This document shows positions 1 through 11,171 of a stretch of 64,000 bases of DNA, in pieces. Source of the stretch: Hydractinia symbiolongicarpus (Eukaryota > Cnidaria > Hydrozoa > Anthoathecata > Hydractiniidae); assembly GCF_029227915.1 (NCBI RefSeq), contig NC_079880.1, forward strand, positions 21,018,501 to 21,082,500, written 5' to 3'. A model generated the notes under the pieces. The model was not told where the DNA came from. It searched no databases and worked only from the letters and a program-made list of their open reading frames with translations. Each line of letters opens with the position of its first letter. Within the stretch, counting starts at the first letter, position 1. A program made the translations under genes and the position numbers.

Positions 1-402
1 TGCTGTGCGTGCCATTTTCTGGCCCCATGCCTTTTTAGTGAAAAAAACTTTGTTTTAGCTATACTTCCTGGATTTCAGAATTGGGCAATTTTAATAAGTA
101 ATAACGGCTCAGGTGCTGGAGACGAGGTTGGCTGTCCACTTGCTCTAGGTGTAAAAGTAGACTTTTCCGACTCTGCACCGGATGCAGAGTTTCGACCCTT
201 TTATCCATCATTGAAAAACGACGGCAAAACTGCCACTGTCCCAATTTTGTCCACAATAATGGTAGATATTTTACCAAAAAAATATACCTCTCGTCATGGG
301 ACGATGTTCTTTAATCTTCAGTTTTGTAATACGTACAGAATTCCATGGGACGAGATTGAATTGTGTTACGACGAACGAGGATTCTATTTAAGCAAAACGT
401 AG
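1..402 (+). CDS. 3' end of an unrecognised open frame, cut by window edge
   Basis: Frame 1 is open from the first base to a TAG at 400-402, giving 133 codons with no start inside the window that must be used. The translation has a hydrophobic beginning (FLAPCLFSEKNFVLAILPGF), then a polar part, and ends in IPWDEIELCYDERGFYLSKT. A possible splice acceptor (tttcag) ends at 78, so the real terminal exon could instead be 79-402. Amino-acid composition looks like real protein rather than random translation. I do not recognise the family. It could be the last exon of a host gene or part of a transposon protein, since repeats follow directly. The opposite-strand frame over the same bases looks like a shadow. 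Confidence 0.4.
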   Translation, partial: CCACHFLAPCLFSEKNFVLAILPGFQNWAILISNNGSGAGDEVGCPLALGVKVDFSDSAPDAEFRPFYPSLKNDGKTATVPILSTIMVDILPKKYTSRHGTMFFNLQFCNTYRIPWDEIELCYDERGFYLSKT

Positions 403-1072
403 CATTATCGCTTGGGAAGTCTTAAAGGGTGCGATACGATACGATGAACGAATTTTCAAATATGGGGTACCAGAGTTCTCCTTTTTTTATCTCAAAGAGC
501 TCCTGGGGACAAATATAATGACGGTGGTTTCAGGAAGAGAGATCAGGTACGATGCACTCCAAATTTCAAGACTACCATATGACAATGATGACAAGTCGAA
601 TTACCGATAAATATAAAGTGTAGTCCTTTAGGCTTTGAATTTTGTTGCGCAAAGCCACGATATCGTCCACCTGTCCCTCGCCACGTTGACTATGCCCCGC
701 ATGTTACCAGAAAGTAGTAAATATGATTCAAGAAACAACAGTTTAAGGTTGTGTTTACACTTTCTGACATATATGGCCGTTACTTATGTGAAAAAAGTCC
801 TGGGAAGTTACAAAAATGGAAAAAAATCCTACGACGAAATGCGTCGTGTAACGACAGTTAGGCTGGGAGAACATAAAAAAAGTGTTCATTAATACCGTGA
901 TGATTTGACTCAGCGTCCTGCATTTTGTCAAAAACAACTTGAAGTTTTTTCAAGTTGTTTTTCGCCGCGTCGTATCCTTAGTTTTGGTAGCCATTATGGA
1001 GTGTGTGGAAGTCGCGAAATTTAAAGAAAAACCGAGATACACACTTTCTTTCCAACGACAGATGGCTGTGCC
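403..1072. other. Intergenic stretch, no gene seen
   Basis: AT-rich sequence with an 85-codon frame at 635-892 that resembles no family and has no splice context, so I do not call it a gene. The one structured item is a perfect 13-bp hairpin at 931-943/949-961 with a 5-base loop. Confidence 0.5.
931..961. repeat. Perfect 13-bp inverted repeat (hairpin)
   Basis: The arm AAAACAACTTGAA at 931-943 is matched exactly by its reverse complement at 949-961, with loop GTTTT. It does not match the conserved histone 3' stem-loop. It could be a small fold-back remnant or a structured RNA end; nothing adjacent decides this. Confidence 0.6.
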
Positions 1073-1412
1073 CCTTTGAATAAGCGCCCGGGTAATTTCC
1101 TTTAAAGTTTAATAAACGCCCATCATTTATCAAGCACCCACCTTTTATAAAAGGGGGCGCGTAATTAAAAACTACCTTGAGAAACTGGGCGCTTATTTAA
1201 ACATTTTACTTTCTTATATCAGGAATAAAAATAATACGTATTTTTATATGGCGTGTAAGTATTAACAATTGTTCATCGAGAAATAAAAATTGCTGTTGTC
1301 ATTGTCTTTAATTTGTACAAAATTTAAAATTGTCCAGTAGTTTACCAGGCAAACCCCCTTCGATTAGGCGCCCCTGCAAAAACCCAAACATTTAATAAGC
1401 GCCCCAGGGCGC
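1073..1412. mobile_element. Small inverted-repeat element(s) with AATAAGCGCCC termini
   Basis: A GAATAAGCGCCCGGGT terminus near 1078 faces an inverted copy, CTGGGCGCTTATTTAA, near 1183-1198, bounding about 125 bp. A third copy in the first orientation (AATAAGCGCCCC) lies at about 1393-1404, just before GC-rich sequence. This layout fits a MITE, perhaps two fused or nested copies sharing termini. No coding capacity. Exact boundaries and target duplications were not resolved. Confidence 0.5.
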
Positions 1413-1984
1413 AACCTCTATCCCAGGGGCGGTAGCACTTTTGATGGAGGACGAAACGCGTCATATCAAAAAACGCTATAGGTCCTGGGGGATCGAGGTT
1501 GCCAGGGCACCTGTTGGGACCATTACGGTATTTTTACTTTGATTATTGAATAAAAGTTAACCTAGTGCCCAGGATCATATTCTCTTTCTGACAATGTCGA
1601 ACGCCAAAAATAGCGCCAAGCGGGTCAAAATCAATAAATAACATCCCTATGTTTCTCGTGACAACGATCTAAAAATTCAGTATTGGTGTTTCAAACCGTC
1701 GTGGTTGTGAGATTTTGAACAATATGAAGTTTAACAAGAAGCCCTGGGGGCTCTAAGAATTTCCGCGCGCTACTAAAATATTTGATGAAAACCTAATTCG
1801 TTGTGTTATTGTGCCAAACATTCGAAGGACATGAACCTCTGAAAATAAAGCACACCAGTGACATTATATCTTATAACAAACGCAAACAAAACGAAACGTG
1901 TCATAGTAAACTCACATTTTAAAAGAAATTGCTAACAAAAAATACAGCCTATCATTCATGGTTGAAAGTCTTGCGATTGAAACG

Positions 1985-2625
1985 TTTATGGTCTTAAACG
2001 GCATTAGTTGACAAAAATCAAAATTTTGATGTGACCATCATTTTCAGCATACTTTTTTTATTAACTGTGTCAATTTTTGTCGAAAATAAAGCAGTTTTAA
2101 TTTTTGGATAAATTTTGGCCTAAAATGGCATTTAGGTGACAAAAATCAAAATTTTGATGTCACCATTATGTTCAGCATATTTGTTTTCTTAACTTTGCCA
2201 AATTTTGTTGAAAATAAAATAGTTTTAATTTTTGGACCAATTTTGGCCTAAAATGGCATTTAGGTGACAAAAATCAAAATTTTGATGTCACCATTCCGTT
2301 CAGCATACTTTTTTGTTAACTGTGCTAAATTTTATTGAAAATGAAGTAGTTTTAATTTTTGGACCAATTTTGGCCTAAAATTACATTTAAGGTGGCAAAA
2401 GACCAAAATTTTGATGTCACCATCATGTTCAGCATACTTTATTTGTTAACTGTGCCAAATTTTTTTTGAAAATAAAATAGTTTTAATTTTTGGACCAATT
2501 TTGGCCTAAAATGGCATTTAGGTGACAAAAATCAAAATTTTGATGTCACCATTATGTTCAGCATACTTTTTTGTTAACTGTGCCAAATTTTGTCGGAAAC
2601 AAATACCAATTTTAGCCTGAAACCT
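1985..2625. repeat. 128-bp tandem repeat, five copies, each with a palindrome
   Basis: Five head-to-tail units start near 1990, 2118, 2246, 2373 and 2504; spacings measured at the GG of GGCATTTAGGTGAC are 127, 128, 127 and 131 bases. Each unit holds GGTGAC, then a near-palindrome around ATCAAAATTTTGAT, then GTCACC, and a shared tail ending in TTTTTGGACCAATTTTGGCC. The third unit is the most diverged. No reading frame runs through it. Confidence 0.85.
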
Positions 2626-3500
2626 CAATGCGAGACCTCCCAGTAGTTAAGGAGCATGGGTACGAAGTTTACATCTGTGACGAAGCAATGTGAAATCCCA
2701 GGGTCGATTTTTTCTCAAAAAATGCTTCGAAAGAAAAAAACGACGGTTTTAAAGAATTTCCTATGCCTTCGGGCGCGGAAATTCAACAAGTTTTGGCCTT
2801 TCGAAAAACTTAATCGAAATTCATATCATAAAAAAAAAACGGGCACGGGGACGGGAGAAAGAAGGATATCAAGACCAAGAGCCCGGGTCGACGTTGAGTG
2901 TCGATGCAGGTGTAAACAACCTCGACTTTTGATTCCTCATATAAAAAAAAACGCTACAGGCCCCGGGGTCGAGGCTGCGGTGTGGATCGTTAGAGAGAGT
3001 TTGCGATTGTTCCACTCTTGCATAAACCTATCTACCATCCACTACGGTGCATGCAACCTCGACCCCCGGGCTCTTTGTCTCTTTTTTATGTTCCACCGAC
3101 ATTAAAAAGAAAAAACCACCCTGACCCTGGGATGAAGGTCGTGTTGCATGTACACATGAAAGCCCTGTGGGCTTTTTTTTGGTAAACGAGGCTACAGGAA
3201 TGAATGAAACTCACAAGCGTCTCCATTTCACATCAAAATGCTAACGATCCCGGTTCGAGGTTGGTTTTAAAAGCTTATAATTGGGTAAATCTCATGACGA
3301 TTTTCATTAATAATAAGAAGGTTTGAAATAACTAAGTTATAAAGAAGCACTGTTGATTAAGTTGCTTTTTAATCGTCTTGGGCATTTGGGGACCATTATG
3401 GATATTTGTAAAGAAAGGAACAAAAGTAGTTAGTAAACAAACCTCTTTTTCGCGCCAAAACAAAGACGTGTTTGTTTGTTACTACGGAGCAATCTGTTCA
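2626..3500. other. Repeat-rich stretch without a supported gene
   Basis: It contains GC-rich islands in AT-rich DNA, with diverged copies of one motif (for example AAAAAACGCTACAGGCCCCG near 2944 and a relative near 1468). A 149-codon frame at 2656-3105 exists only because these islands lack stops; its translation is low in hydrophobics, rich in R, K and C, and resembles no family. I read it as repeat-derived and non-coding. Confidence 0.45.
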
Positions 3501-3553
3501 TGTGACCTCTAGGCCTTTCTTAATTGGTCAAAAATATTTGAAACAGTTTTAAA

Positions 3554-3599
3554 AGCCAATCAAATTATTGCTGTCCAACTGTGAGCAGCCGGTATATAT
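3554..3599 (+). promoter_or_regulatory. Probable alpha-tubulin core promoter: CCAAT box and TATA-like box
   Basis: AGCCAATCA lies at 3554-3562 and TATATAT at 3593-3599, about 100 bases before the tubulin ATG at 3700. A reverse CCAAT (ATTGG) lies upstream at 3523-3527. Spacing is typical of a metazoan core promoter, with transcription expected to begin near 3625-3630. This is inferred from motif and position only. Confidence 0.45.
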
Positions 3600-3699
3600 T
3601 TGCGATTTTCTCGCCCAGTTTTTTATTCAAGCGCACTTTTCGAGGAGTCAAGTTACGAAACGTTACTTCGTTGTTTAGAACCTCTAAAAAGAAATAATC

Positions 3700-5236
<1,537 letters not shown>

Positions 5237-6785
5237 AACTGTAAAAGTTGTTATTTGAAAAGATGTGTACATTTAATTGTTTCTATTTAATTTTCCAAAC
5301 TTTTCCCCATGCCTCCTTAACTATCCTTGTTTTGATTTTTTTACATGGGTACAGAAAGTCCTGTGCAACCTGATTTTTTTTTTGTTGGACCCCTTTTAGA
5401 ATCGTTAATTATGTCTGTTTCTTATACGCCTTTGCGCATTTTTTTCTGAAAGCGTATAAGTGTCGCCGTAATAACGTGTTAAACGCATAATTCTAGACCA
5501 GCTCTTAGTCTTTTTGTTAAGTTCATAATTTCCATTTAGACACATTACGTCTCTAATGTAAGATAGAAATATCACTTGTGTGCGGGAAATACTTGCAACA
5601 ATGCTTTTTAGGTCGAACGCGTTGTCCAAAAAAACACTGAACGCTACTTTCTAATTCTAAGAAGCTCCACCGTTTTTGTATGGCGCCTTCTAAAAAGAGG
5701 GGTCGCGAATTTGGACAATTGTTTCTAGAAGGCGTCGTCGCAAGTCTTGGACTATGATTTCTATAAATAGTGGACTGCGGGTGAGCATATAAGAGCATAT
5801 AAACCAACTTCGTCCCCAGAGCCTGTTGTCTTTTCTATGCCGAGGACGGGGTTGGTATGTCACCTAAGGAAGAGTATGTCATTTTAAAATTTAGCATATT
5901 AAAAAATCCTAGAGATCATCCTCAGACAGATAGTCTGACATGTCGCAACGCAACATCCACTCAAAAGTTCACCTCGATTCTTCTAACATTCCGACATTTT
6001 TAGTAATAATTTCTGACACTATATAACTTTCTCCCCACACTTTTCCCTATAGTTACAGCTGATGTAAAACCTGACTGTCCAAGGCTGAAACAAATACAAG
6101 CTTAAAAAGCATATGCATTTCAGGATCTTAGTGGAAAGTTTAAAATTCCTGACATTTCATAAAGATCAAAGTTTCCTGATATTTTGCCTATATTTTTAAA
6201 ATTCTTGACAAAGTGGACACCCCGACATCATCATCCCCAGGACCTTTTAGGGTTTTTTTTCACATAACACGGAACTGGAAGTCACAATAGCCATCTGTAT
6301 GAAGAGGAGACTGCATAAACCGAAACCTATTTTTGGAATTTCCAATTTTTACCTTTGTTGGCTACTTTTCTTCACGTAACTGTATAATAACAAACGTTCC
6401 CAAACATGCACCTTCCTTAAGAGGACAAAAAAGATTGTCCCTCAAGTTTCAAAATTCAGGAATGTTCTATTACAGTTCAAAAGCAGTATCGTTTCCTGTT
6501 CTTTTTTCATATTGGGACGACAAGCTCGGTGGAAACGAGATTGGTTTAAAACTTTTTTGCAAAAATAAGGGTAGATACAAAATAGACATTTTTTATCCTC
6601 TTTCTCTTGTTTATCAGCGTGAATAGTCTCAAAAAGGGCCATTAAAAACCTGAACACTAGATATTCAATACGTCTGCTATTAGCAGTGTCTGCTATTTAA
6701 ACACATTGTGTTTAACAATTGCCAGGTGTTGGTAATGTCGTTAATGTTCTGAAAAGCCACGTGGCAATCATATCTGCATAGTTTT
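5237..6785. other. Intergenic DNA between tubulin and VCPKMT ends
   Basis: No gene is supported. A TATAAATA at 5762-5769 preceded by TTCTAGAA (5723-5730, like a heat-shock element core) looks promoter-like, but no convincing coding exon follows. Around 5800-5860 a short imperfect hairpin contains CGTCCCC/GGACGGGG. The 97-codon frame at 6333-6626 has no family resemblance and is probably chance. Confidence 0.45.
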
Positions 6786-6791
6786 TTTATT
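6786..6791 (-). terminator. Poly(A) signal of VCPKMT
   Basis: AATAAA on the minus strand about 14 bases after the VCPKMT stop codon (6807-6805). Confidence 0.5.
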
Positions 6792-6804
6792 TTACTGCAG
6801 CGAG

Positions 6805-9232
6805 TCATCCTAATGACGTCATTTTGAAGATGTGAATGTCGTCACTTCGAAACACGCTATCTTGATAAGACGCAGGAATCTCTTCGATGTTGAAATACTT
6901 CGAAGCAAGCTAAAAATATGGATGAAAACGGCTTTTCATTCATATAGACTAACTGTAGAAAAGTTTTAATCGTTGTGCAAATTGCTTACAATTTTTGAAG
7001 CACGAGGCGAAATTCATAACCAGACATAGGCCTATACAAAAAATGCAACCCCTGCATTGAGTTATATTTCGAATGGAATCTAATTCAGTTTTCTTATTTA
7101 AATATTTAACTCAATGATTTGGGGCTAAATTTTGTTACATTGGGCAACTCCGATTTAAAACTTCGTGTAAAAGCCGGCAATGTGTCGTCACGGTATCAAC
7201 ACTCAGACAGGATTGGCAAATAAAGATCCGTCTGGCCACATTATTGATAAATAATCAGAAATAATCAAAGCGTAAACGGAAAATCGTTACAACTTCGATC
7301 GTGGGGTATTTGATCTTTGACTTCAGTGCAGTTTCATTTCATATAAGACTAAGATTTAATACTCAATTTATAATATACGTGTTTTAAAAATTTATATATA
7401 TATATAAAAAAAATGATAAATAGGGTGTGACAGGTGTTGCTGACGATGCATTTTTATGATGTTATTTGTAATTTTGAAATATTATTGGAGGTCATAAAAA
7501 TTTTATGACATATGTTCCTGTAAACTAAAATATTTAGCATTTAAATTTTATACATTCTGATTGGTTTTTATTTATTTTTTACACTTTCTGATTGGTTAAT
7601 ATGTATGTTTTATACTTCCTGATTTGTTGTTAGAACTTATTTTGATATTACCTCAAAAAAGTCTTTCTGCAGCTTAATTTTATGTTCTGTATGTCTTTCT
7701 TCATAACTAAGAAATATTATCGTTGAACTTGTACATAACTTGTTCATCGTCTCCACCAATGGCTTCAGAGACTAAATAAATAAATAAATAAATAAATAAT
7801 AATAAAATAATAATGAAGAATGTCTGCGTCTAAGATTTATATGTGTATAAGATGTATACGCGTCTAGGAAAATAGATCTAAATATATTATGATCTTTTTA
7901 AACAACATTTTTTGTAATCACAAGCCTAAGTAATACGGCTTTAATGTCGGATTCTGTTTACTCAGACAAAAAAGTAAAAAGTTAAAGTAAACTAAGTTAG
8001 CTCAGAAAACTTTTTTGTAATCTCTTTTAATATTAATTTTTCATGTATTGCACGCTTTGTTGTTTATTATCTAGTTAAACTTTCATAAATTCTTCTGTGG
8101 ACTTACTTTATCATAATATATGCAATCTGCTACAAATATGTAATCAAACTTTTCATGGAAATGCAATTCTTTATCCCTGAAACAAAGTAGAAGTGAAAAA
8201 ATCTGAAAAACAATGCAATGCAGTAAACACACTGTACTTTAGATGTCTTGTATACACATATTCTAATCTTGCAATTTTATAAACTGAAAGACAATAGCTT
8301 TGAAATTAAAAAAAAAGAAGTTCTTTCTTTCAGTGTAGGATCAACAAAATCAGGGAGGGTTGGTTGCTAGACTTTTGAACAACAACAACGATGGCGATAG
8401 ACAATCTGGGATTTATCCTACTTCAAGAATTGATTACCACACACAAATTATTATACTTATCAAATGTCTGCACAAATTAAATTATGTTATGTTCAGCTCA
8501 GAAATGAAAGTTTTGTCAGCTGCTAAATTTCCTCATACAACAAAAAATATTCTTAATGCATTTTGTTGTAATCTAAAAATACACATTTGTTGGTCAATTT
8601 ATTCACCCTGAAAAATTAAATAAATGAAAATCCTGTACCATGTACCATGTTAGTTCACATGCTTTTATGTTCTGCAACTTATTTTCAGTGATATTCTTCG
8701 TCATGAGTGGAACAAGCTCATCCAGATCAGTCACTTTAACAAAAGCCCTGTCAAAAAAAGCAACTATTAGTTTTTAGCTTTCTGAATAATCAAGGACAAA
8801 TTTGGGGATTTTGTATGTAAGTCCTTTCCAGCTTTTTATCTAACACATTACACAAACCAATTTTGGACATTTTAAAGAAAGTGTATATCCAAAGAGGGAG
8901 ATTTGAATATTTTTTCTTAGGGGGGGGTGGAGGAAATGGAATAATACCATTAAGGAAAGGCCTTGCCTAGGAATTTGCCTGAAAATCTAAATAATAACAA
9001 ACCCAAGTGTTGCTGCAACCATCCCAACAATTCCAGTTCCAGCTCCAAGCTCAATAACATTTTTGCCATCAAGAGGGAAAATACTTTTACAATAAGATCC
9101 ATCGATAAATTTAGAAAGAACCAAAGCTGCATCCCATACAACATAACCTACATCACCTATTGTGGCTTGGTATATATCCATCTTGCCTGTTGAATAATCA
9201 ACTTCTCTTATAAAATATTCAGAGAGTGACAT
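6805..9232 (-). CDS. VCPKMT: VCP (p97) lysine methyltransferase, METTL21D family, complete, five exons
   Basis: Predicted to transfer methyl groups from S-adenosylmethionine to a lysine of the AAA ATPase VCP/p97. Minus-strand exons: 9232-9003, 8747-8646, 8176-8107, 7771-7652 and 6909-6805, joining in frame to 208 residues (the human protein is about 230). Seven-beta-strand methyltransferase features: DVGYVVWDAALVLSK (27-41), typical of this subfamily; motif I ELGAGTG (61-67); acidic post-I residue in VTDLDEL (D84); the family DxxY motif in ADCIYYD (D128, Y131); then SYEERH and a terminal FRSDDIHIF. These match VCPKMT better than METTL21A/B/C as I recall them. The start ATG opens exon 1. All junctions use GT..AG. 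The intron 3 acceptor tract is made of a TTTA microsatellite. Divergent from the HIRAN-like gene about 1.2 kb away. Confidence 0.93.
7541..7632. repeat. Short minisatellite in VCPKMT intron 4
   Basis: Three imperfect copies of a unit of about 36 bases built on TTTTATACATTCTGATTGGT, just upstream (on the plus strand) of exon 4. Non-coding. Confidence 0.55.
7774..7816. repeat. (AAAT)n/(AAT)n microsatellite next to VCPKMT exon 4
   Basis: On the plus strand the run reads AAATAAATAAAT followed by AATAATAAAATAATAA. On the minus strand it forms the T-rich tract immediately before the splice acceptor of exon 4 (AG at 7773-7772). Confidence 0.85.
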
Positions 9233-10392
9233 TCTTTTACATTTTATTCCTATAATAAAACATTATAACAATAAAAAAGGTTAACATAAAAACTTGCAAA
9301 AAACGCAAATTAATAAAGACTATAAACACATTTTTTATTGATACACGTTTCTATATATAGCATATTTTACATAAAGTTTGTAGATACAGGTCTATGAATA
9401 AGAAAAAACACCAATGGATAAATCCTTGCACCAAGCTTCGATAATTTTGTTTCCCGAGCGATTCCAAATTATTGAAATCACGAAAGAAATTTGGAAAAGT
9501 GAATTAACAAATTTCTTTGCCACTGTACACTACACAGGTATTGCTGTTTTAGCATGAGGAACAAGTGTGGCACAAGTCCCTGCATTGTCTATTTACAAAG
9601 TTTATTTCAAACACAACAAAAACGTTTGCCTTGCGGCAAACATGTATCTTCGTCATGTGTATCTTTTTGGATTGGCGTCATGATTACTTACGCAAGTCAC
9701 AATTATTTAAAAATAGATTGTTTAAAAGCAATGTATGTGATAAAATATGTGTATCATGTTCTATACATATTTAAGAAAAAAATATCTTTTAAGACAAATA
9801 TTGAGCTTATTTTAATAATAAAGTATAGTACAGTAAAGTTTACTTTTATATTTTTAATTGCTGTTACAAATTCTATAGATTTCGAGCTGAAAGTATTATC
9901 AACATCGTCACATGTTAATATATTTTTTATTTGAACAATAAGTTTTTCGATCTTTAATTTTCTTGCGATGTTATTATCTTCTCTAAAAAGCAATGGTCTA
10001 TTATGAAAGTTTATTATGAAGTTGCTGGCTTCAAGGTTGTTTGTGGAAGACGGAAAAACTCATCCATTTGTATTCAGAAAATTTTAATTTTTTCACAAAA
10101 AAGTTTCCAAATATGGAAACTGTTTCTCAATATGGAAACTATTTCCATATATTGAGGGATATATCCCTCAATTGAGCGATACTTGCGATTTTTTTGCTTT
10201 ACAGCAGCCGGTTTATGCGGACGGGGCGCCAAAAGTTCTTTTAATACAAAAGCAACCCATTACCTTTAGATTTATCCAAACCAAAGTGGTCGTTATCCGT
10301 GCATGAGGGCCGCTAACAATGTCTTATTTGCAAGAGGTGCACCACCGGTTTAATGTTCTGAGGCCACGCTGTTTTGTTTTGGAAGAGTGTTC
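9233..10392. other. Divergent intergenic region between VCPKMT and the HIRAN-like gene
   Basis: It must hold both promoters. A 126-codon frame (9554-9934) and an overlapping 79-codon frame on the other strand are AT-rich with no recognisable domain; I treat them as chance. Around 10100-10180 short repeats of AATATGGAAAC and a palindrome (see the separate entry) occur. Confidence 0.4.
10100..10176. repeat. Palindromic repeat upstream of the HIRAN-like gene
   Basis: Contains repeated ATATGGAAACT units and then GAGGGATATATCCCTC followed by AATTGAG (about 10153-10175). A closely related palindrome lies downstream of the same gene at about 11115-11137. Confidence 0.6.
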
Positions 10393-11012
10393 ATGCTTGC
10401 AGCAGAAATCATGAAAGTTAAGATTGTGAATTCTTCTATCAAAGGCTACCATATATACCATGTCCGTCCACACTTGGATATAGCTATGGATGTGAGACCT
10501 GAACCAGAAAACCAGTATGACCCTAATGCTCACTGTGTTTGGATGCCCAATCAGGAAAACATACCAAAAAATTTACTAAAGGAGGTAACTCGCCCTGAAA
10601 AGGAGAGTCAGAAGAAACAAACTGCAGGCAAAATTGCAGGCAAGTTAGTTGGTCGAGTACCTGCTAGTCTTGGCAGTATTTTTAATTGTGTATCAGATGC
10701 CGTTTTGAGCATCAAATGGTAAGTTTTGAACTTTTTAACTAATTCAGACTGTCAGATTTCGTTAGAGTTTTTGTTTGTTACTACTGAATAAGGGATGATA
10801 TTTAGTATGTATTGCATTATTTTTTTAGCATTGCAACTGTGGAGCCTGAAGTTAGCAAACAGCCTGTAGCTAGCACAAAATACCGATACAACCCTTGGGG
10901 TTTTAGTAAACGTGGTGGTGGTGCCACTGGAAAGGTCGATTATGTTAAGGAACAATTTAACCAATTTTTTGCTAATTTCAAGGGAACAGAGACTTTATCA
11001 ATTGAAGATTAG
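10393..11012 (+). CDS. HIRAN-like domain protein, two exons
   Basis: Exons 10393-10718 and 10829-11012 join in frame to 169 residues. The core reads SSIKGYHIYHVRPHLDIAMD, then VRPEPENQYDPNA, and later GKLVGRVPASLGSIF. That order (S-x-KGYHxY, then ExxNxYDxxA, then GxVPxxL) fits a family of HIRAN-like proteins that I recall as common in cnidarians and other marine invertebrates; true HIRAN domains bind DNA ends in SWI2/SNF2 helicases such as HLTF. Here the domain stands alone, without helicase or RING. The C-terminal part (YRYNPWGFSKRGGGATGK) is basic and glycine-rich. The start may be ATG 10393 or 10411; an in-frame TAA lies upstream at 10351. Poly(A) signal at 11070. Function is unknown; the domain call is from memory. 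Confidence 0.65.
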
Positions 11013-11069
11013 CCTCATTCTAGCTAAATCAAAATCAACTGATGTTTACATGTAAATGTGTATTAAAGC

Positions 11070-11075
11070 AATAAA
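11070..11075 (+). terminator. Poly(A) signal of the HIRAN-like gene
   Basis: AATAAA lies 58 bases after the stop codon (11010-11012). Confidence 0.55.
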
Positions 11076-11112
11076 TCATACATATGTTATAACGTATAAA
11101 TTGTTTTCTTTT

Positions 11113-11171
11113 CTGAGGGATCCCTCAATTGAGGCATCCTAAATTCGGAAAATACGGATGCCTCAATTGAT
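11113..11171. repeat. Palindromic repeat downstream of the HIRAN-like gene
   Basis: GAGGGATCCCTCAATTGAGG resembles the palindrome upstream of the gene. It is followed by an inverted pair, GAGGCATCC ... GGATGCCTC, ending in AATTGA. Confidence 0.65.

Noticed and set aside
2656-3105. 149-codon open frame on the plus strand
   Set aside because: Composed of GC-rich repeat islands, no domain, no splice context; likely chance.
8360-8611. 83-codon plus-strand frame inside VCPKMT intron 2
   Set aside because: Lies in an intron of a well-supported gene on the other strand and shows no family resemblance.
9554-9993. Overlapping frames of 126 and 79 codons on opposite strands between VCPKMT and the HIRAN-like gene
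   Set aside because: AT-rich, no recognisable motif; overlapping frames on both strands argue against a gene.
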